DNA of 64,000 bases. It comes from Chamaecrista fasciculata. Its lineage: Eukaryota > Streptophyta > Magnoliopsida > Fabales > Fabaceae. The notes beneath the pieces were generated by a model that was not told where the DNA came from, made no database searches, and worked only from the letters and a program-made list of their open reading frames with translations. Shown here piece by piece: positions 22,495-32,622 of the stretch (within the stretch, counting starts at the first letter, position 1; each line of letters begins with the position of its first letter). The DNA is taken from assembly GCA_003254925.1 (NCBI GenBank), contig QANZ01009716.1:183363-247362 (forward strand), written 5' to 3'. A program made the translations under genes and the position numbers.

Positions 22495-23542
22495 ATGGCT
22501 GCAACACCTACATTGGATGATGCTTTTAGTAGTGAAGAAGTGAACAAGATGAGCCCAGAAACTAAGAATCTCATTCTTTCTCTTCCCATAGAGAAGGATG
22601 CGAGCAATCGTTTTCATTTATGCTTTTTCCAAAACTTCTGGTGCCATTCAAGAATTCTCCAACCCACAATCTCTTTTCAGCAACACTTCCAAGCAAAAGG
22701 CAACGACATTATTGTCGCCACCTTTCCCAAATCAGGCACCACTTGGATCAAAGCCCTTGCTTTTGCTATTGCAAAACGCCACCGTTTCAGTCCCTCATCA
22801 TCACACAATAACAACCAAAACCATCCTTTACTTCATTCCAACCCTCATGCTCTTGTGCCTTTCTTTGAGTTCACTCTCTAATCTCTATAAAACATGTAGC
22901 CACAACGTTCTTCCAGATTTCTCTAATTTCTCTGATGAGCCAAGAATGTTTAGTACCCACATCCCTTTTCCTTCATTGGCAGATTCAATCAAGAGCTCTA
23001 ATTGCAAGATAATCTATTTATGTCGCAACCCACTTGATGCTTTTGTGTCTAGGCATTTTTTCTTGAGTGGATTCAACCCAACATCATCATCAATAGCAAC
23101 AATTGAACAACACCTTGAGGATTATTGCAAGGGAATAAATGGGTTTGGTCCATTTTGGAGCCATATGTTGGGATATTGGAATGAAAGCAAGGACACACCC
23201 AACAAAGTTATGTTTTTGAAGTTTGAGGACTTGAAAGAAGACATCAAATTTCATGTGAAAAGAATTGCAGAATTCTTGGATTGTCCTTTTAGCTCTAAGG
23301 AAGAGAGTGATGGTGTGATTGAAGACATTGTTCAATTGTGTAGCTTGCAGAAGATGAAGGACTTGGAGGTGAACAAGAGTGGAAAATTCTTCGACATCGT
23401 TGAAAACAAACACTACTTTAGGAAAGGTGAAATAGGAGATTGGGTTAATCACTTGTCTCCTTCAATGGTAGAGAAATTATCTAATGTTATTCAAGAAAAG
23501 TTTAGAGGGTCTGGTCTCTCATTTAAACTGCTCCCTAATTAG
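22495..23542 (+). pseudogene. Cytosolic sulfotransferase with one 7-base insertion
   Basis: The copy is intronless and otherwise complete: MAATPTLDDAFSSEE, the loop [55 protein letters not shown] and the end LSFKLLPN. Near 22876-22890 it reads CTCTCTAATCTCTATAAAACATG where the 18423 gene reads CTCTCTATAGAACATG. The extra seven bases give a TAA stop at 22879-22881 and shift the frame. Every catalytic and PAPS-binding motif survives in the two frames. It is either a very recent pseudogene or a local sequence error. The start lies just after GTCATTTCCAGGCTTAAAAA, with no conserved TATA block like that of the 18423 gene, so its promoter looks altered too. Confidence 0.88.
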
Positions 23543-24059
23543 TTAGTTGTGGCTTACATATATATGTAATAATGTAATCCAGTGTATTAATAATTAATTT
23601 CTTGTTCATCATCAAATAACATGAACGGACGGTTAAGATGTTCGAGACAATGAAGTAAAAAGATTTTAACTATTTTTGTGTTAAAAGGGTGACATATTAA
23701 GGACAAGATTTATGTGCAATTATTTTTTTTATAAGGTTTTTCAATAAAAATAAGATATGACTAAACCAATGTTTTTTAATTTAATCCGGAATTTAAGCTT
23801 TCAATTTGATGTTGTTGGTGCCTCCAACACGGAATTAATTAATTAATTAATCTTTATCATTCATTTGTATTGTTTGTTTCCAAAATATTATTTCATTAAT
23901 TAGCCACAACAATAACAACCAACGCCTTTTACTATTAGGTGTAGTTGGCGTGTTCTATCATTACACGTGTCACTTCCATTAATTAGCCAGGTTATGAAAA
24001 TTTGATGTCACCTTGCAATTTCCAAAATATTCACCGATCCCTAGATATTCTCTAAGTTA
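23543..24059. other. 3' flank of copy 22495, no gene
   Basis: The first 200 bases repeat the unit flank (AAAAAGATTTTAACTATTTTTGTG; compare 13130 and 19690). The rest is AT-rich without coding. Confidence 0.4.
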
Positions 24060-24061
24060 TA

Positions 24062-24335
24062 CTCCCTCCGGTTCTGAATATCTGGTGTTTTAGAAAATCA
24101 TTTTTGTTCCAAAATATCTGATGTTTTATAAATTCAAGAGAGCATTAATTATTTTTTTACCATTCTACCCCTATTAAATATAGTAGAGTCATAAATATAT
24201 AAACATTTTCCAAGTAATTTAATAGGGATAGTTTAGTCATTTTACTTCATTTTTCTCTTCATTCTATGTTGGCTAATCATTTCCTTAATCTGTGTGTAAA
24301 AACCTTAAACACCAGATATATAGAACCGGAGGGAG
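24062..24335. mobile_element. Stowaway-type MITE (Tc1/mariner), 274 bp
   Basis: The terminal inverted repeats CTCCCTCCGGTTC and GAACCGGAGGGAG match the Stowaway consensus (CTCCCTCCGTTCC-like). TA dinucleotides lie at 24060-24061 and 24336-24337. The inner segment TCTGGTGTTTTAGAAA pairs loosely with TAAACACCAGATATA. There is no coding capacity. Confidence 0.93.
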
Positions 24336-24840
24336 TATTAAAATTCTTTTCAATCTAGAGAGAATCCTTGAAATTTCGAACAAAATGGACCGAGTTGGAA
24401 ATTACTTTTAACTTTTAAGAAATACATGCACATGGGCCCAAATTCCCTGACGAGTTTCTAATAACTCCTCGTCTCCTCCAGCAGAAATGGGACCAAATCC
24501 ATGCGAATTACTTACACAAGACCCATCATCAGTATTCAATTTTCACCACCCATTATTATGTACGTTGTGTTGTCCAGCCAATGGAACGAGTAGAAGAGGT
24601 CTTAAAGCCATAAGGACCACTTGCTAATTGGAACTATTCATAAGCTTGTGCCTTGCCCTTTGCAATAGAAATAACAGATCCAGCCAAATCATATAAATAA
24701 ACACAGTAACATTAGGAATATTGATCAAATATCTGTTAAGATCGGAGGTAGCCTCGGACCACATTTCAAAATCATTATTAGGAATAATTTGTGTGAAAGT
24801 GGAAGCCTCGGACCACACCCTTCGAGTCATGATACAATCT

Positions 24841-25342
24841 CTTTTTTTTTTTTTTTGATAAGAAAGGTAATGCATTAAAACAATGGAAAGATACAAAGTG
24901 TAGCAATTAAGTTACAGCACTTCTACTACTCTAACATAATCCAAACACGAGCAAGGAAATAAAATCAGGCATGGAATTGAAGATAGTTTCGGGAGATGAA
25001 GAAGTCCGTCGCCAGTTGGCTAGAGAGTCTGCAGGCTTGTTAGCTTCACGGTAAATGTGACACAGCTTAGCTTCTTCAAACTGTTGCAGGAAGCATCTGC
25101 AGTTTTTAACAATAGTGAACAAAGTGTGGTGAGAAGAAATTTGGTCACAAGATAAGAGGTCAATAGCAATTTTAGAATCCGATTCCACAACAATGTGAGT
25201 AATGTTCAGATTTTGAGCATTCTGAAGGCCTGTGAGAATGCTCCAAAGTTCAGCAGTTAGAATATCACCTGTTCCAATGAAAGAGGAAAAACCAGAGATC
25301 CAAATACCATTGTGGTCTCTAATGAGACCACCAATACCTAGA
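24841..25342 (-). mobile_element. 5'-truncated LINE with RNase H domain and A-tail
   Basis: On the minus strand the frame from about 25342 to 24931 reads GIGGLIRDHNGIWISGFSSF, then AELWSILTGLQNAQ, VESDSKIAIDL, IYREANKPADSLAN. This is the RNase H domain that follows reverse transcriptase in plant L1-like elements, with its Glu in AELW and its Asp in ESDS. The stop is at 24931, followed by a short 3' end and an A-tail (the T-run at 24841-24856). The reverse transcriptase is absent, as is usual for 5'-truncated insertions. Confidence 0.88.
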
Positions 25343-26209
25343 AAATGATCCTTGTTGGGGATTTCTCACAATATATTTCGAGTCGCGTCTCTAGGACACT
25401 GTCCTTAAGAGATATTCCGGTATCTCACTTAAAGAAATGGCACTCTCATAGGTTAAACGAAATCTTCCTTAATGTCACACAAAAAGAAATACAAACTAGC
25501 AGAAGAATTTTTGGCTCACACAAAAACGCACAAGAGAGTTCTAGTAGTTCACTTCATAGCCAAACTCGTTAATTAATTAATATTAATTAACGTTTAGGCT
25601 GCAACAATATCGCCAACTGAATGTAACGTTATACAACGTCTATATTGACCAAGCTATTAACATTACACAACGGATTTATTGGCACCAATTCATCATCAGG
25701 CTTATTTTTTACGCCAATACATAGGGCTTTAGGATAAGTATAAAGGTTTATTAAATTACATTAAATAATTAATATAATTTAATAAAACAACTTCTCAAAA
25801 ATAACCTCGACCCACATAGTTTAATAATTAAATTACATTAAATAATTAACATAATTTAATTAAATAATTTTCCAAACTCTCTTATACAAATTATGTGGAC
25901 TTAATTTGACACATCCAATATTTTACTTTGAATTATTTACAACAATCCTTTATGCTGACCCATCACACTTAAGTTTGTAAAAGGGGTTTGAAGGTTTAGA
26001 CCAATAGATAGATAAGAAAGTAGGAATGGGGGATGGAGAAGGGGAAGAGTGATGTAAATATGTTCAGCAGCTTCAGCCAAAGATTTATTGAAAATAAGAT
26101 TAAGGTTAAGGCTTTTGTTGTTAAAAAAACATGGCTGATTACAAAAAAAAAAATGTTAAAACACTAGAGCAATAACAACATAGCATAATTTCATAGTCAG
26201 AAGCTTATA
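25343..26209. other. Gene-free stretch
   Basis: Nothing codes here convincingly. Around 25740-25880 two direct copies of AAATTACATTAAATAATTAA with TTTAATAAA/TTTAATTAAA occur. These suggest a small local duplication. Confidence 0.35.
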
Positions 26210-26621
26210 TGAGTTTTAAAGAAAAAAAAGCATTCAAATTCAAGATACTAGTGAACAAAATATTGGAATTTGGAAATGATGAAGAGGAAGAAGATGATGG
26301 AATAGTCATGTTAGATGAAGAGAATGATGATACTAGTGATGGTAGTGATGTTAATCTAAATGAATAGGAGTAGAAGATAATTAATTTTAACTTTGTTTTG
26401 TTAGTTATGAGTTATAAATTATGATTTATGAGTTCTTTTTTATTATGATTTGTCATTTATAATTTTATGTGAGACTTATATAATTTTTTGTCATTCATAT
26501 AATATACTTAAGACTATTTTTCATTGTATTCCTGAATCTTACGATTCGATATGATTCACGATTTACGATTCAAAAATTAGCTTAACGATTCACGATTCAA
26601 ATCCCGATTTAACAACTATGT
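26210..26621 (+). mobile_element. 3' remnant of a hAT element with acidic C-terminal tail
   Basis: The frame reads NKILEFGNDEEEEDDGIVM and then DEENDDTSDGSDVNLNE with a stop at about 26368. Such acidic ends are common after the dimerisation domain of plant hAT transposases. It is followed by an AT-rich tail and a terminal-repeat-like end, GATTCACGATTCAAATCCCG and TTTAACAACTATG at about 26621. Inverted, that end reads CATAGTTGTTAAATCGGG, close to the ends at 39803 and 35450 (GTTGTCAAA family). Confidence 0.6.
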
Positions 26622-26683
26622 TTCTCACAACCTTGCTCTTGCAAAATCTTGATTTACACCCTTGATTTTGAACACATAATAAA

Positions 26684-26847
26684 ATGGGAAATTCTTTGAC
26701 GTCGTTGAGAACAAGCACTACTTTAGGAAAGGTAGAACAGGGGATTGGGTTAATCAGTTGTCTCCTTCAATGGTAGATAAATCATCTAATGTTGTTGAAG
26801 AAAAGTTAAGTGGGTCTGGCCTCTCATTTAAACTGCTCCCTAATTAG
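26684..26847 (+). pseudogene. Sulfotransferase C-terminal relic
   Basis: The stretch reads GKFFDVVENKHYFRKGRTGD, then WVNQLSPSMVDKSSNVVEEK and the end LSFKLLPN, stop at 26845-26847. It matches the last 54 codons of the 18423 gene with substitutions in the PAPS-binding RKGxxGDW motif (RKGRTGDW). All upstream coding is gone. Confidence 0.9.
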
Positions 26848-28278
26848 AGAATGATTATGATACTGTAAAAATTAATTTTAATAAAATAAATTGTCGCCTT
26901 ATTTACAAGTGCATTGGGGTGAATCGCTAATTTTTATCTGTGATTACACATAGATGACTCATGCTTCTGTGTGAAAAAAAGACATTTCCTTTTTGCTATT
27001 TAGTTATATATTATTTTTATATCTTGACTTATATACTCTGGCATTTCTGTTAATTTTGTTCAAATATTTTTTTTATTAAAATTTTTATTAAGAAAATCAA
27101 AATTTTAATTTTTTTAGCTACTATATCTTAATTATAACAATAATTAATTTTAAGTTTAGATAAATATTGAACACAACTATAATAATAAAAAAATAAGCTA
27201 AAGTGCAAATTTGGTCTTATATCTTTTTCTCAGTTCTCAATTTGGTCTCATATCTTTTTTTGTTACACTTTTGGTCCCATATCTTTGTGTCATCAGGTCT
27301 CAATTTGGTCCCATATCTTTTTCTGTTACAAATTTGGTCTCATATCTTTGAGTTAACTGCAGAATTGCTCCTTTATCTTTGGGTCAGGTTTATAAGTGAT
27401 CCCAAATCCTGAATTTTAAAACTCCAGAATGCATGGTTCATTGTTCATCATCAAATAACATGAACGGATGATTATGGAGTAAACTAGCATTTAGTTCTCT
27501 GAATTATGTAGGCGGTGACATGTAGTTGAGTCCCTAAATTTATGAAATTAACGACCCGGTCCTTGAATTATGCAAACATCTGGCAAATTGGTCCTTTCGT
27601 CACCTAGTCATGCCAAAAAATATGATGTGGCACGTCACCTGCTGTGTTGAACCATTAAGTGTTGACGTGGCACGTTAATTGCCATGTCAACACCAGTTAA
27701 ACTGAAAACAAAAAAAAAAGTGTGCCATGTGTGTAATTAACGCCACCTCAGTATTAGAATTTTAAAAAAAATCGTGACGGGGCAAATTGGTCCCTGACTT
27801 TAATTGACCCCATTAAGCTTGGCACATGATACCCGAAAAATGTAATATTAGATAATTACTGGGGAGAAACAAAAATGAAGCTTATAAAGTTATTATTTTA
27901 TTTTTATTTTGTAGGTTTTATGACCTGTTTAATAAAGATGATAAATCTTTTGAACTATTCTGAAATGAACTAAAGACTTGAATAAAAGAAAATCTTAAAA
28001 AAAGACATGAAATCTTGATAAAAAATAAAATTGAGATGCATTAATTTTTAGACAAAAATATACCACATGGACTTTTTTTGCTAACTGGGTAAACCTCAAG
28101 CCCAATTTTGACACTTTTGAATCACAGGGACCCGATCTCTAATTATATCAAACAGACTTTTCTTGTAATTTTCTCTATTATTAAATTAAACCTTATCGGG
28201 AAATTATTTTTGAGAAATAGAAAACCAAGACAACATGTCAACTGTAGAATTAACCAAAATAACATATACTATAGCAAA
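26848..28278. other. Gene-free stretch with fold-back-like repeats
   Basis: Between 27190 and 27420 there are several copies of TTTGGTCTCATATCTTTTT. From 27480 to 27800 GGTCCTTTCG, TTGGTCCCTGAC and related motifs are probably half-palindromes of the fold-back type. ATCATCAAATAACATGAACGGA at 27447 repeats the 3' flank of the 22495 copy at 23608, so sulfotransferase-unit DNA is scattered here. Confidence 0.4.
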
Positions 28279-29358
28279 CTAATTAGGGAGGAATTTAAAC
28301 GAGAGACCAGACCCACCTAACTTTTCTTGAATAACATTAGATAATTTCTCTACCATTTTAGGAGATAAGTGATTAACCCAATCTCCTATTTCACCTTTCC
28401 TAAAGAAATGCTTGTTCTCAGCAATGCCACCCAAGTATTTCCCACTCTTGTTCACCTCCAACTCCATCATCTTCTTCAAGCTACACAATTGAATGATGTC
28501 TTCAATCACACCATTACTCTCTTCCTCTAAGCTAAAAGGACAATCCAAGAATTCAGCCATTCTTTTCACATGAAATTTGGTGTCTTCTTTCAAGTCCTCA
28601 TACTTCAAGAACATAACCTTGTTGTGTGTTTTCTTGCTTTCATTCCAATATCCCAACATATGGCTCCAAAATGGACCAAACGCGTTAATTCCCTTGCAAT
28701 AATCCTCAAGGTGTTGTTCAATTGTTGCTATTGGGGATGATGATGATGATGATTTTTCCTTGTTGATTCCACTCAAGTAAAAATGTCTAGACACAAAAGT
28801 ATCAAGTGGGTTGCGACATATATAGATTATCTTGCAATTAGAGATCTTGATTGAATCTGGCAATGAAGCAAAAGGAATGTGGGTACCAAAAATTCTTGGC
28901 TCGGAAAAATTGGAGAGATTAGGGACATTATTATTGTTACTTAAATATATGTGGGCTTCAAAGAAAGGCACAAGAGTGTGAGGATTGGAATGAAGTAAGG
29001 GATGGTCGTGATGTGAGGGACTAAAATAATGACGTTTTGCAATGGCAAAAGCTAGGGCTTTCAACCAAGTGGTACCTGATTTTGGAATAGTGGCGACAAT
29101 AATGTCGTTGTCTTTTGCTTGGAAGTGTTGCTGAAAAGAGACTATGGCTTGGAGGATTCTTGAGTGGCACCAAAAGTTTTGGAAATTGTATATATGAAAA
29201 CCGTTGTACAAATCCATCTCTTTGGGAAGAGAAAGAAGCAGATTCCTAAGTTCTGGACTCATCTTTTCCTCTTCTTGAGAAAATGTTTCATCCCACCCAT
29301 CATTATTGCTTCTTGATTGGTCTTTAGTGAAGGGGCTGGTGATACATGCTGCAGCCAT
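28279..29358 (-). CDS. Cytosolic sulfotransferase (intact, 359 aa)
   Basis: This is a single-exon soluble sulfotransferase on the minus strand. It starts MAAACITSPFTKDQS and ends LSFKFLPN with a TAG at 28279-28281. Motifs are PKSGTTWLKAL (from residue 92), the catalytic histidine in THIP (H160), CRNPLDTFVS (R182, S190), [11 protein letters not shown] and FRKGEIGDW (319-327). The N-terminus is about a dozen residues longer than the 18423 protein. A Ser-rich insert follows SGINKEK (about 200-210). The function is PAPS-dependent sulfation of an unknown acceptor in the cytosol. It belongs to the same subfamily as the plus-strand copies but in opposite orientation, so the cluster has undergone inversion. 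Confidence 0.95.
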   Translation of the reverse strand: MAAACITSPFTKDQSRSNNDGWDETFSQEEEKMSPELRNLLLSLPKEMDLYNGFHIYNFQNFWCHSRILQAIVSFQQHFQAKDNDIIVATIPKSGTTWLKALAFAIAKRHYFSPSHHDHPLLHSNPHTLVPFFEAHIYLSNNNNVPNLSNFSEPRIFGTHIPFASLPDSIKISNCKIIYICRNPLDTFVSRHFYLSGINKEKSSSSSSPIATIEQHLEDYCKGINAFGPFWSHMLGYWNESKKTHNKVMFLKYEDLKEDTKFHVKRMAEFLDCPFSLEEESNGVIEDIIQLCSLKKMMELEVNKSGKYLGGIAENKHFFRKGEIGDWVNHLSPKMVEKLSNVIQEKLGGSGLSFKFLPN

Positions 29359-29579
29359 TGGAGTTTTATCAAGAGCTTAAGTTTAGATAGGAATTGAGGA
29401 ACAAAATACATGCCAATTCAGCTCACACCTTCCATAACTTAAAGGAAAAAATTTTGCATAAATTTTCTATATCTTTAATTTATCAATAATGTTACGTTGC
29501 CTATAACTTTATCAATATATATATTCTATGATTAGTCATAAAAAATAAAATCTCTCTAGCTAATAAATATTTTCTACAT

Positions 29580-29773
29580 CATGGTTGTCGGTTGATATAT
29601 ATAGCTTATCTTATATTATATGGCTTCACCCCTTTCTGGTCGTCCATGTTTAAAACTATAGTCTATGAAATTAAAAATAAGAGAAAATTTACTATTTGGT
29701 CTCTCTTTCTTTACTAAGTTAACAATTTAGTCCCTTATTTATTTTATATACATACGGGCACGCAAACCCCTAG
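29580..29773 (+). mobile_element. Helitron 3'-end fragment
   Basis: The body (TATATGGCTTCACCCC, GTTTAAAACTATAGTCTATG, AACAATTTAGTCCC) is shared with 51995-52183. It ends GGGCACGCAAACCCCTAG followed by T, the CTRR-type 3' end of Helitrons. Only the right arm of the terminal hairpin remains. The start is approximate. Confidence 0.7.
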
Positions 29774-30276
29774 TCTCTTATATGTCGCCACTAATTAACG
29801 GATGACTTATTAATCATGATTTCATTAATGAAAAGATTCTGGAGTGGGCTCCAAATATAAAAAAAAAAAAAAATGGAAAGACTGCAACCTAATTTTATAA
29901 AAAGAAAGGTGGAAATGCAAGACTTAGTAAAATGTAGACCAGTAATGAATTCAAGGATAAGTTTGCGAGTCTAATTAACCTTGAGAGAAAGTGTTAGACA
30001 CTTCAAATTAAAGGACCTCGGATAATTAAAGGTTGTTACTATGTAATCCAAGATTAATTAATTCAATTAAATTATCCAAAAGAATATTATTAACTTTTTT
30101 TATTTTTTCAAAAAATTAAAGAATAAAAAACAATCAAACAAATATAAATAAAACAAAAAATTAAAGGCAAAGCCAATACCTTGTTTCTTATTATCTTCAT
30201 AATTGTATAAGCAATTTTCTAAAAAAACAAAAAATTAATTAAATGGAACATTTTACACAAGAGAAAAGGTTCTTAC
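29774..30276. other. Gene-free AT-rich stretch
   Basis: No coding signal or clear repeat structure was seen beyond short homopolymer runs (A-run at about 29860-29874). Confidence 0.4.
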
Positions 30277-30614
30277 ATACCTGGTCTCTTTGACAAAAGC
30301 ACTACTTTGTCTCCAAACTTTACATCTGCTGTCAATTTTGTCTCCAATATTTCACATTTTGGTCAATTTTATCATTTGCTCTTACTTTAGCCAAATATTA
30401 ACGACGGAATCTATGTGGCTAACGATATATAATGTAAAATTGATTAAAAAAGAAACTCAACTCCTAACTCATATTGAAAAACAGGATACAATCTGTCGTT
30501 AATTTATTAAAAAAGAAGTTAGTCAAAGGATAAAATTGACAAAAATATGAAAGATTGAAGACGAAATTGACAATTGGTGTAAAATTTGAGAGCAAAATTA
30601 GTACTTTTACCCTT
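30277..30614. mobile_element. Fold-back element, about 340 bp
   Basis: CAAAAGCACTACTTTGTCTCC with TGTCAATTTTGTCTCC on the left is mirrored by GACGAAATTGACAATTGG and AAAATTAGTACTTTTACC on the right. A close relative, including TATTAACGA and AACTCAACTCC-like blocks, is at 38605-38990. Confidence 0.7.
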
Positions 30615-30812
30615 AAATTTTCAAATCATTAGGTATCCAAAGATAATCCTTGCACAAGAAACAAAAGAAAACCTAATTCTAACTTAATTGATTAAAAAAC
30701 CCCCTAAAAACAAATTATTTATTTTAAATCCTAAGCCTAATATGCCAGAGAAAAACAAAAACAACTTTGTCAAATTAAATGAGATTTTGGAAATTAAAGA
30801 AAGACTAAAGAA

Positions 30813-31513
30813 GTTAATCCATTTAACCAGGGAAGAAAAAAGAACAATGAAACTAGTTCTCGACAGATTTTGCCCTAAAACCTCTTCTTTGTGAGAGAAA
30901 ATCCTCTTCGCCATGAGAGTTTTTTTTTAGTGAAACTTTGGACCGCCGCTGTCTCAGGGTGGTGGCCCTCCCTCTGGTTATAGAGTTTTGTGGCGACGAC
31001 ATTCTAAATCAGGGCTCCCGTGGCGGCGTTCTGTGGCGGCGAATCTGGACCAGGCATTACACGGCTGCTTCTGGCTTCCACAGCGACTTCCTGATTTTTT
31101 GGTGCTCTTCCATGGCGTCGTTTCGTTTTATTATCTTATTATTGTTGCTTTGATCAGTCTGTTTATGTCTTTTTTTAGAACAACCATTGGGGTTTCCTAC
31201 CTTCCTGTTTTGAAGGGTTTGTCTCTTTTAGATGACTTTATTTATGTTTCATGTGTTTTAGATGGTTATAGTTTTAGTTGGATCCCTAGATCCTCTAACT
31301 TGCAATTGATTATAATGCCAATTTGTTTAAAACGAGGATGAGTCCTCCTCGATGGGTTGTAAACTCCCCCACCTTCGTCAGTTGATATCCTGTCTAGTGT
31401 TGCTGTTTATGCTAGAGAGGGATTGATTTTTTTTTTTTACTTTTTTTTCATTTGTATTGTGTTTGGTTTTGTCTTACTTTTGAATGAATTATGTTTCAGG
31501 CAAAAAAAAAAAC
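30813..31513 (+). mobile_element. L1-type LINE, internally deleted, with 15-bp target duplication
   Basis: The target duplication AGAAAGACTAAAGAA flanks it (30798-30812 and 31514-31528). The 3' half reads FSWIPRSSN, then (other frame) MSPPRWVVNSPTFV. This is the C-terminal end of an L1 RNase H region, followed by a 3' UTR and an A-run (31502-31512). The 5' half is GC-rich and may be a LINE 5' region, so most of the element between may have been lost before or during insertion. It does not encode a working protein. Confidence 0.8.
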
Positions 31514-31524
31514 AGAAAGACTAA

Positions 31525-31840
31525 AGAAATAGGAGATTAGCTTAATCTAAGATAAAGGTTAATAAATTTTTTTTAATGTAGCCATTATGATCCACATTAT
31601 ATTAAAAAAACATCAAAATTAAAGAAAATTATTATTGTTTTTTAATGTAGCCATTATGAGATTAGCTTAACCTAACGCCACTCTAAAATTTTAAAACACA
31701 CTCACAGACACACAAAATCTAGAAATAGGAGATTAGCTTAATCTAAGATAAAGGTTAATAAATTTTTTTTAATGTAGCCATTATGATCCATATTATATTA
31801 AAAAACATCAAAATTAAAGAAAATTATTATTGTTTTTAAA
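31525..31840. repeat. Local direct duplication, about 115 bp units
   Basis: AAATAGGAGATTAGCTTAATC through AAAGAAAATTATTATTG occurs at about 31527-31637 and again at 31723-31836 with few changes. The two copies are separated by about 85 bases. There is no coding. It looks like a recent tandem or template-switch duplication at the edge of the LINE target site. Confidence 0.85.
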
Positions 31841-32096
31841 CTTGTGAACACTATATATTTCTTAAATCCACTATCACGTACGTAGCTTTCCTTGACTTCT
31901 AATTTCCTTCCTACGGAATGCCCTCGATCTCGTTGCACAATGCACAAACACGATCGATAGTGACAAAATAAGAAAAGAAGCTCAGATCTAGTGGTGTCAA
32001 ATCAAAAGGGAAAAAGAAAATGGTGTCTTCCTAATCCTCCTATTTTTTTTTCTGTTTTAAATAAATATGTGAGGTGTCTTTCATCTTTTAATGAAN

Positions 32097-32622
32097 ACAG
32101 CCGATGAAATAACAAAGATAGATTAGGTTTATATTGACACATACCCAGCGACAGCGAGCAGCGACAGCAGCAGGGGAAGGCGTCGACGGCATTGACGGCG
32201 TCGTCGGAAGGCGTCGACGGCGCGACGAGTTGCAGAAGGCAGAGCAAGTCGAAGAAGGGAGAAAATTTTGAAGGAAAGTCGCAAGAGGCAGAGCAAGTCG
32301 CAAGAGGCAGAAAAAATTGGGAAATTGTCAAAGATAGATTAGGTTTAGGGTTATTTTAAGTGTGGGCCGGTTTTTATATGCTTGGGTTGGTTTTTTTTGC
32401 TAAATGGGTTGGTTTTATTTGACAAAAATCAAAAACAAAAAAAAGGGAGTGAACTCGCCGAGTTTACTGCAAACTCGCGAGTTTACCGAGTTTACGAGTT
32501 AAAACTCGAGTTTGCTCCGAGTTCACCTCAGGTCCGAGTTTGAGCCGAGTTTGCACGATTTTAGGGGGTAAACTCGGCGAGTTTACGAGTTTACGAGTTA
32601 AAACTCGAGTTTGACAACAATG
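32097..32622. mobile_element. Right part of a hAT-like element (GTTGTCAAAC ends)
   Basis: The segment begins directly after the single N at 32096 with the 178 bases also found at 35738-35915. It then runs through tandem-like AAACTCGCGAGTTTACC motifs to CTCGAGTTTGACAACAATG. The 8 bases after it, CTCCTAGT (32623-32630), equal those before 35450, where the inverse end CAAGGTTGTCAAACTCGAG starts. Together the two parts make a hAT-type element of about 820 bp with an 8-bp target duplication, here split over two places. Confidence 0.8.

Noticed and set aside
22598-23542. A 314-residue frame starting with MRAIVFIYAF as an independent gene
   Set aside because: It is the second frame of the 22495 sulfotransferase after the 7-base insertion. 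Its first 90 residues are out-of-frame text.
26270-26370. Acidic peptide as a stand-alone regulatory protein
   Set aside because: The context (hAT-like terminal repeat downstream, similar acidic run in the element at 39803) fits a transposase tail better.
30938-31341. Two overlapping frames (71 and 117 aa) as small genes
   Set aside because: They lie inside an L1 insertion with target duplication and A-tail. The recognisable part (FSWIPRSSN) is LINE RNase H.
32002-32331. Open frames on the minus strand with Cys/Ser/Pro-rich text
   Set aside because: They run through the GC-rich interior of the hAT-like element and across the single N. The same DNA recurs at 35738-35915. No domain is visible.
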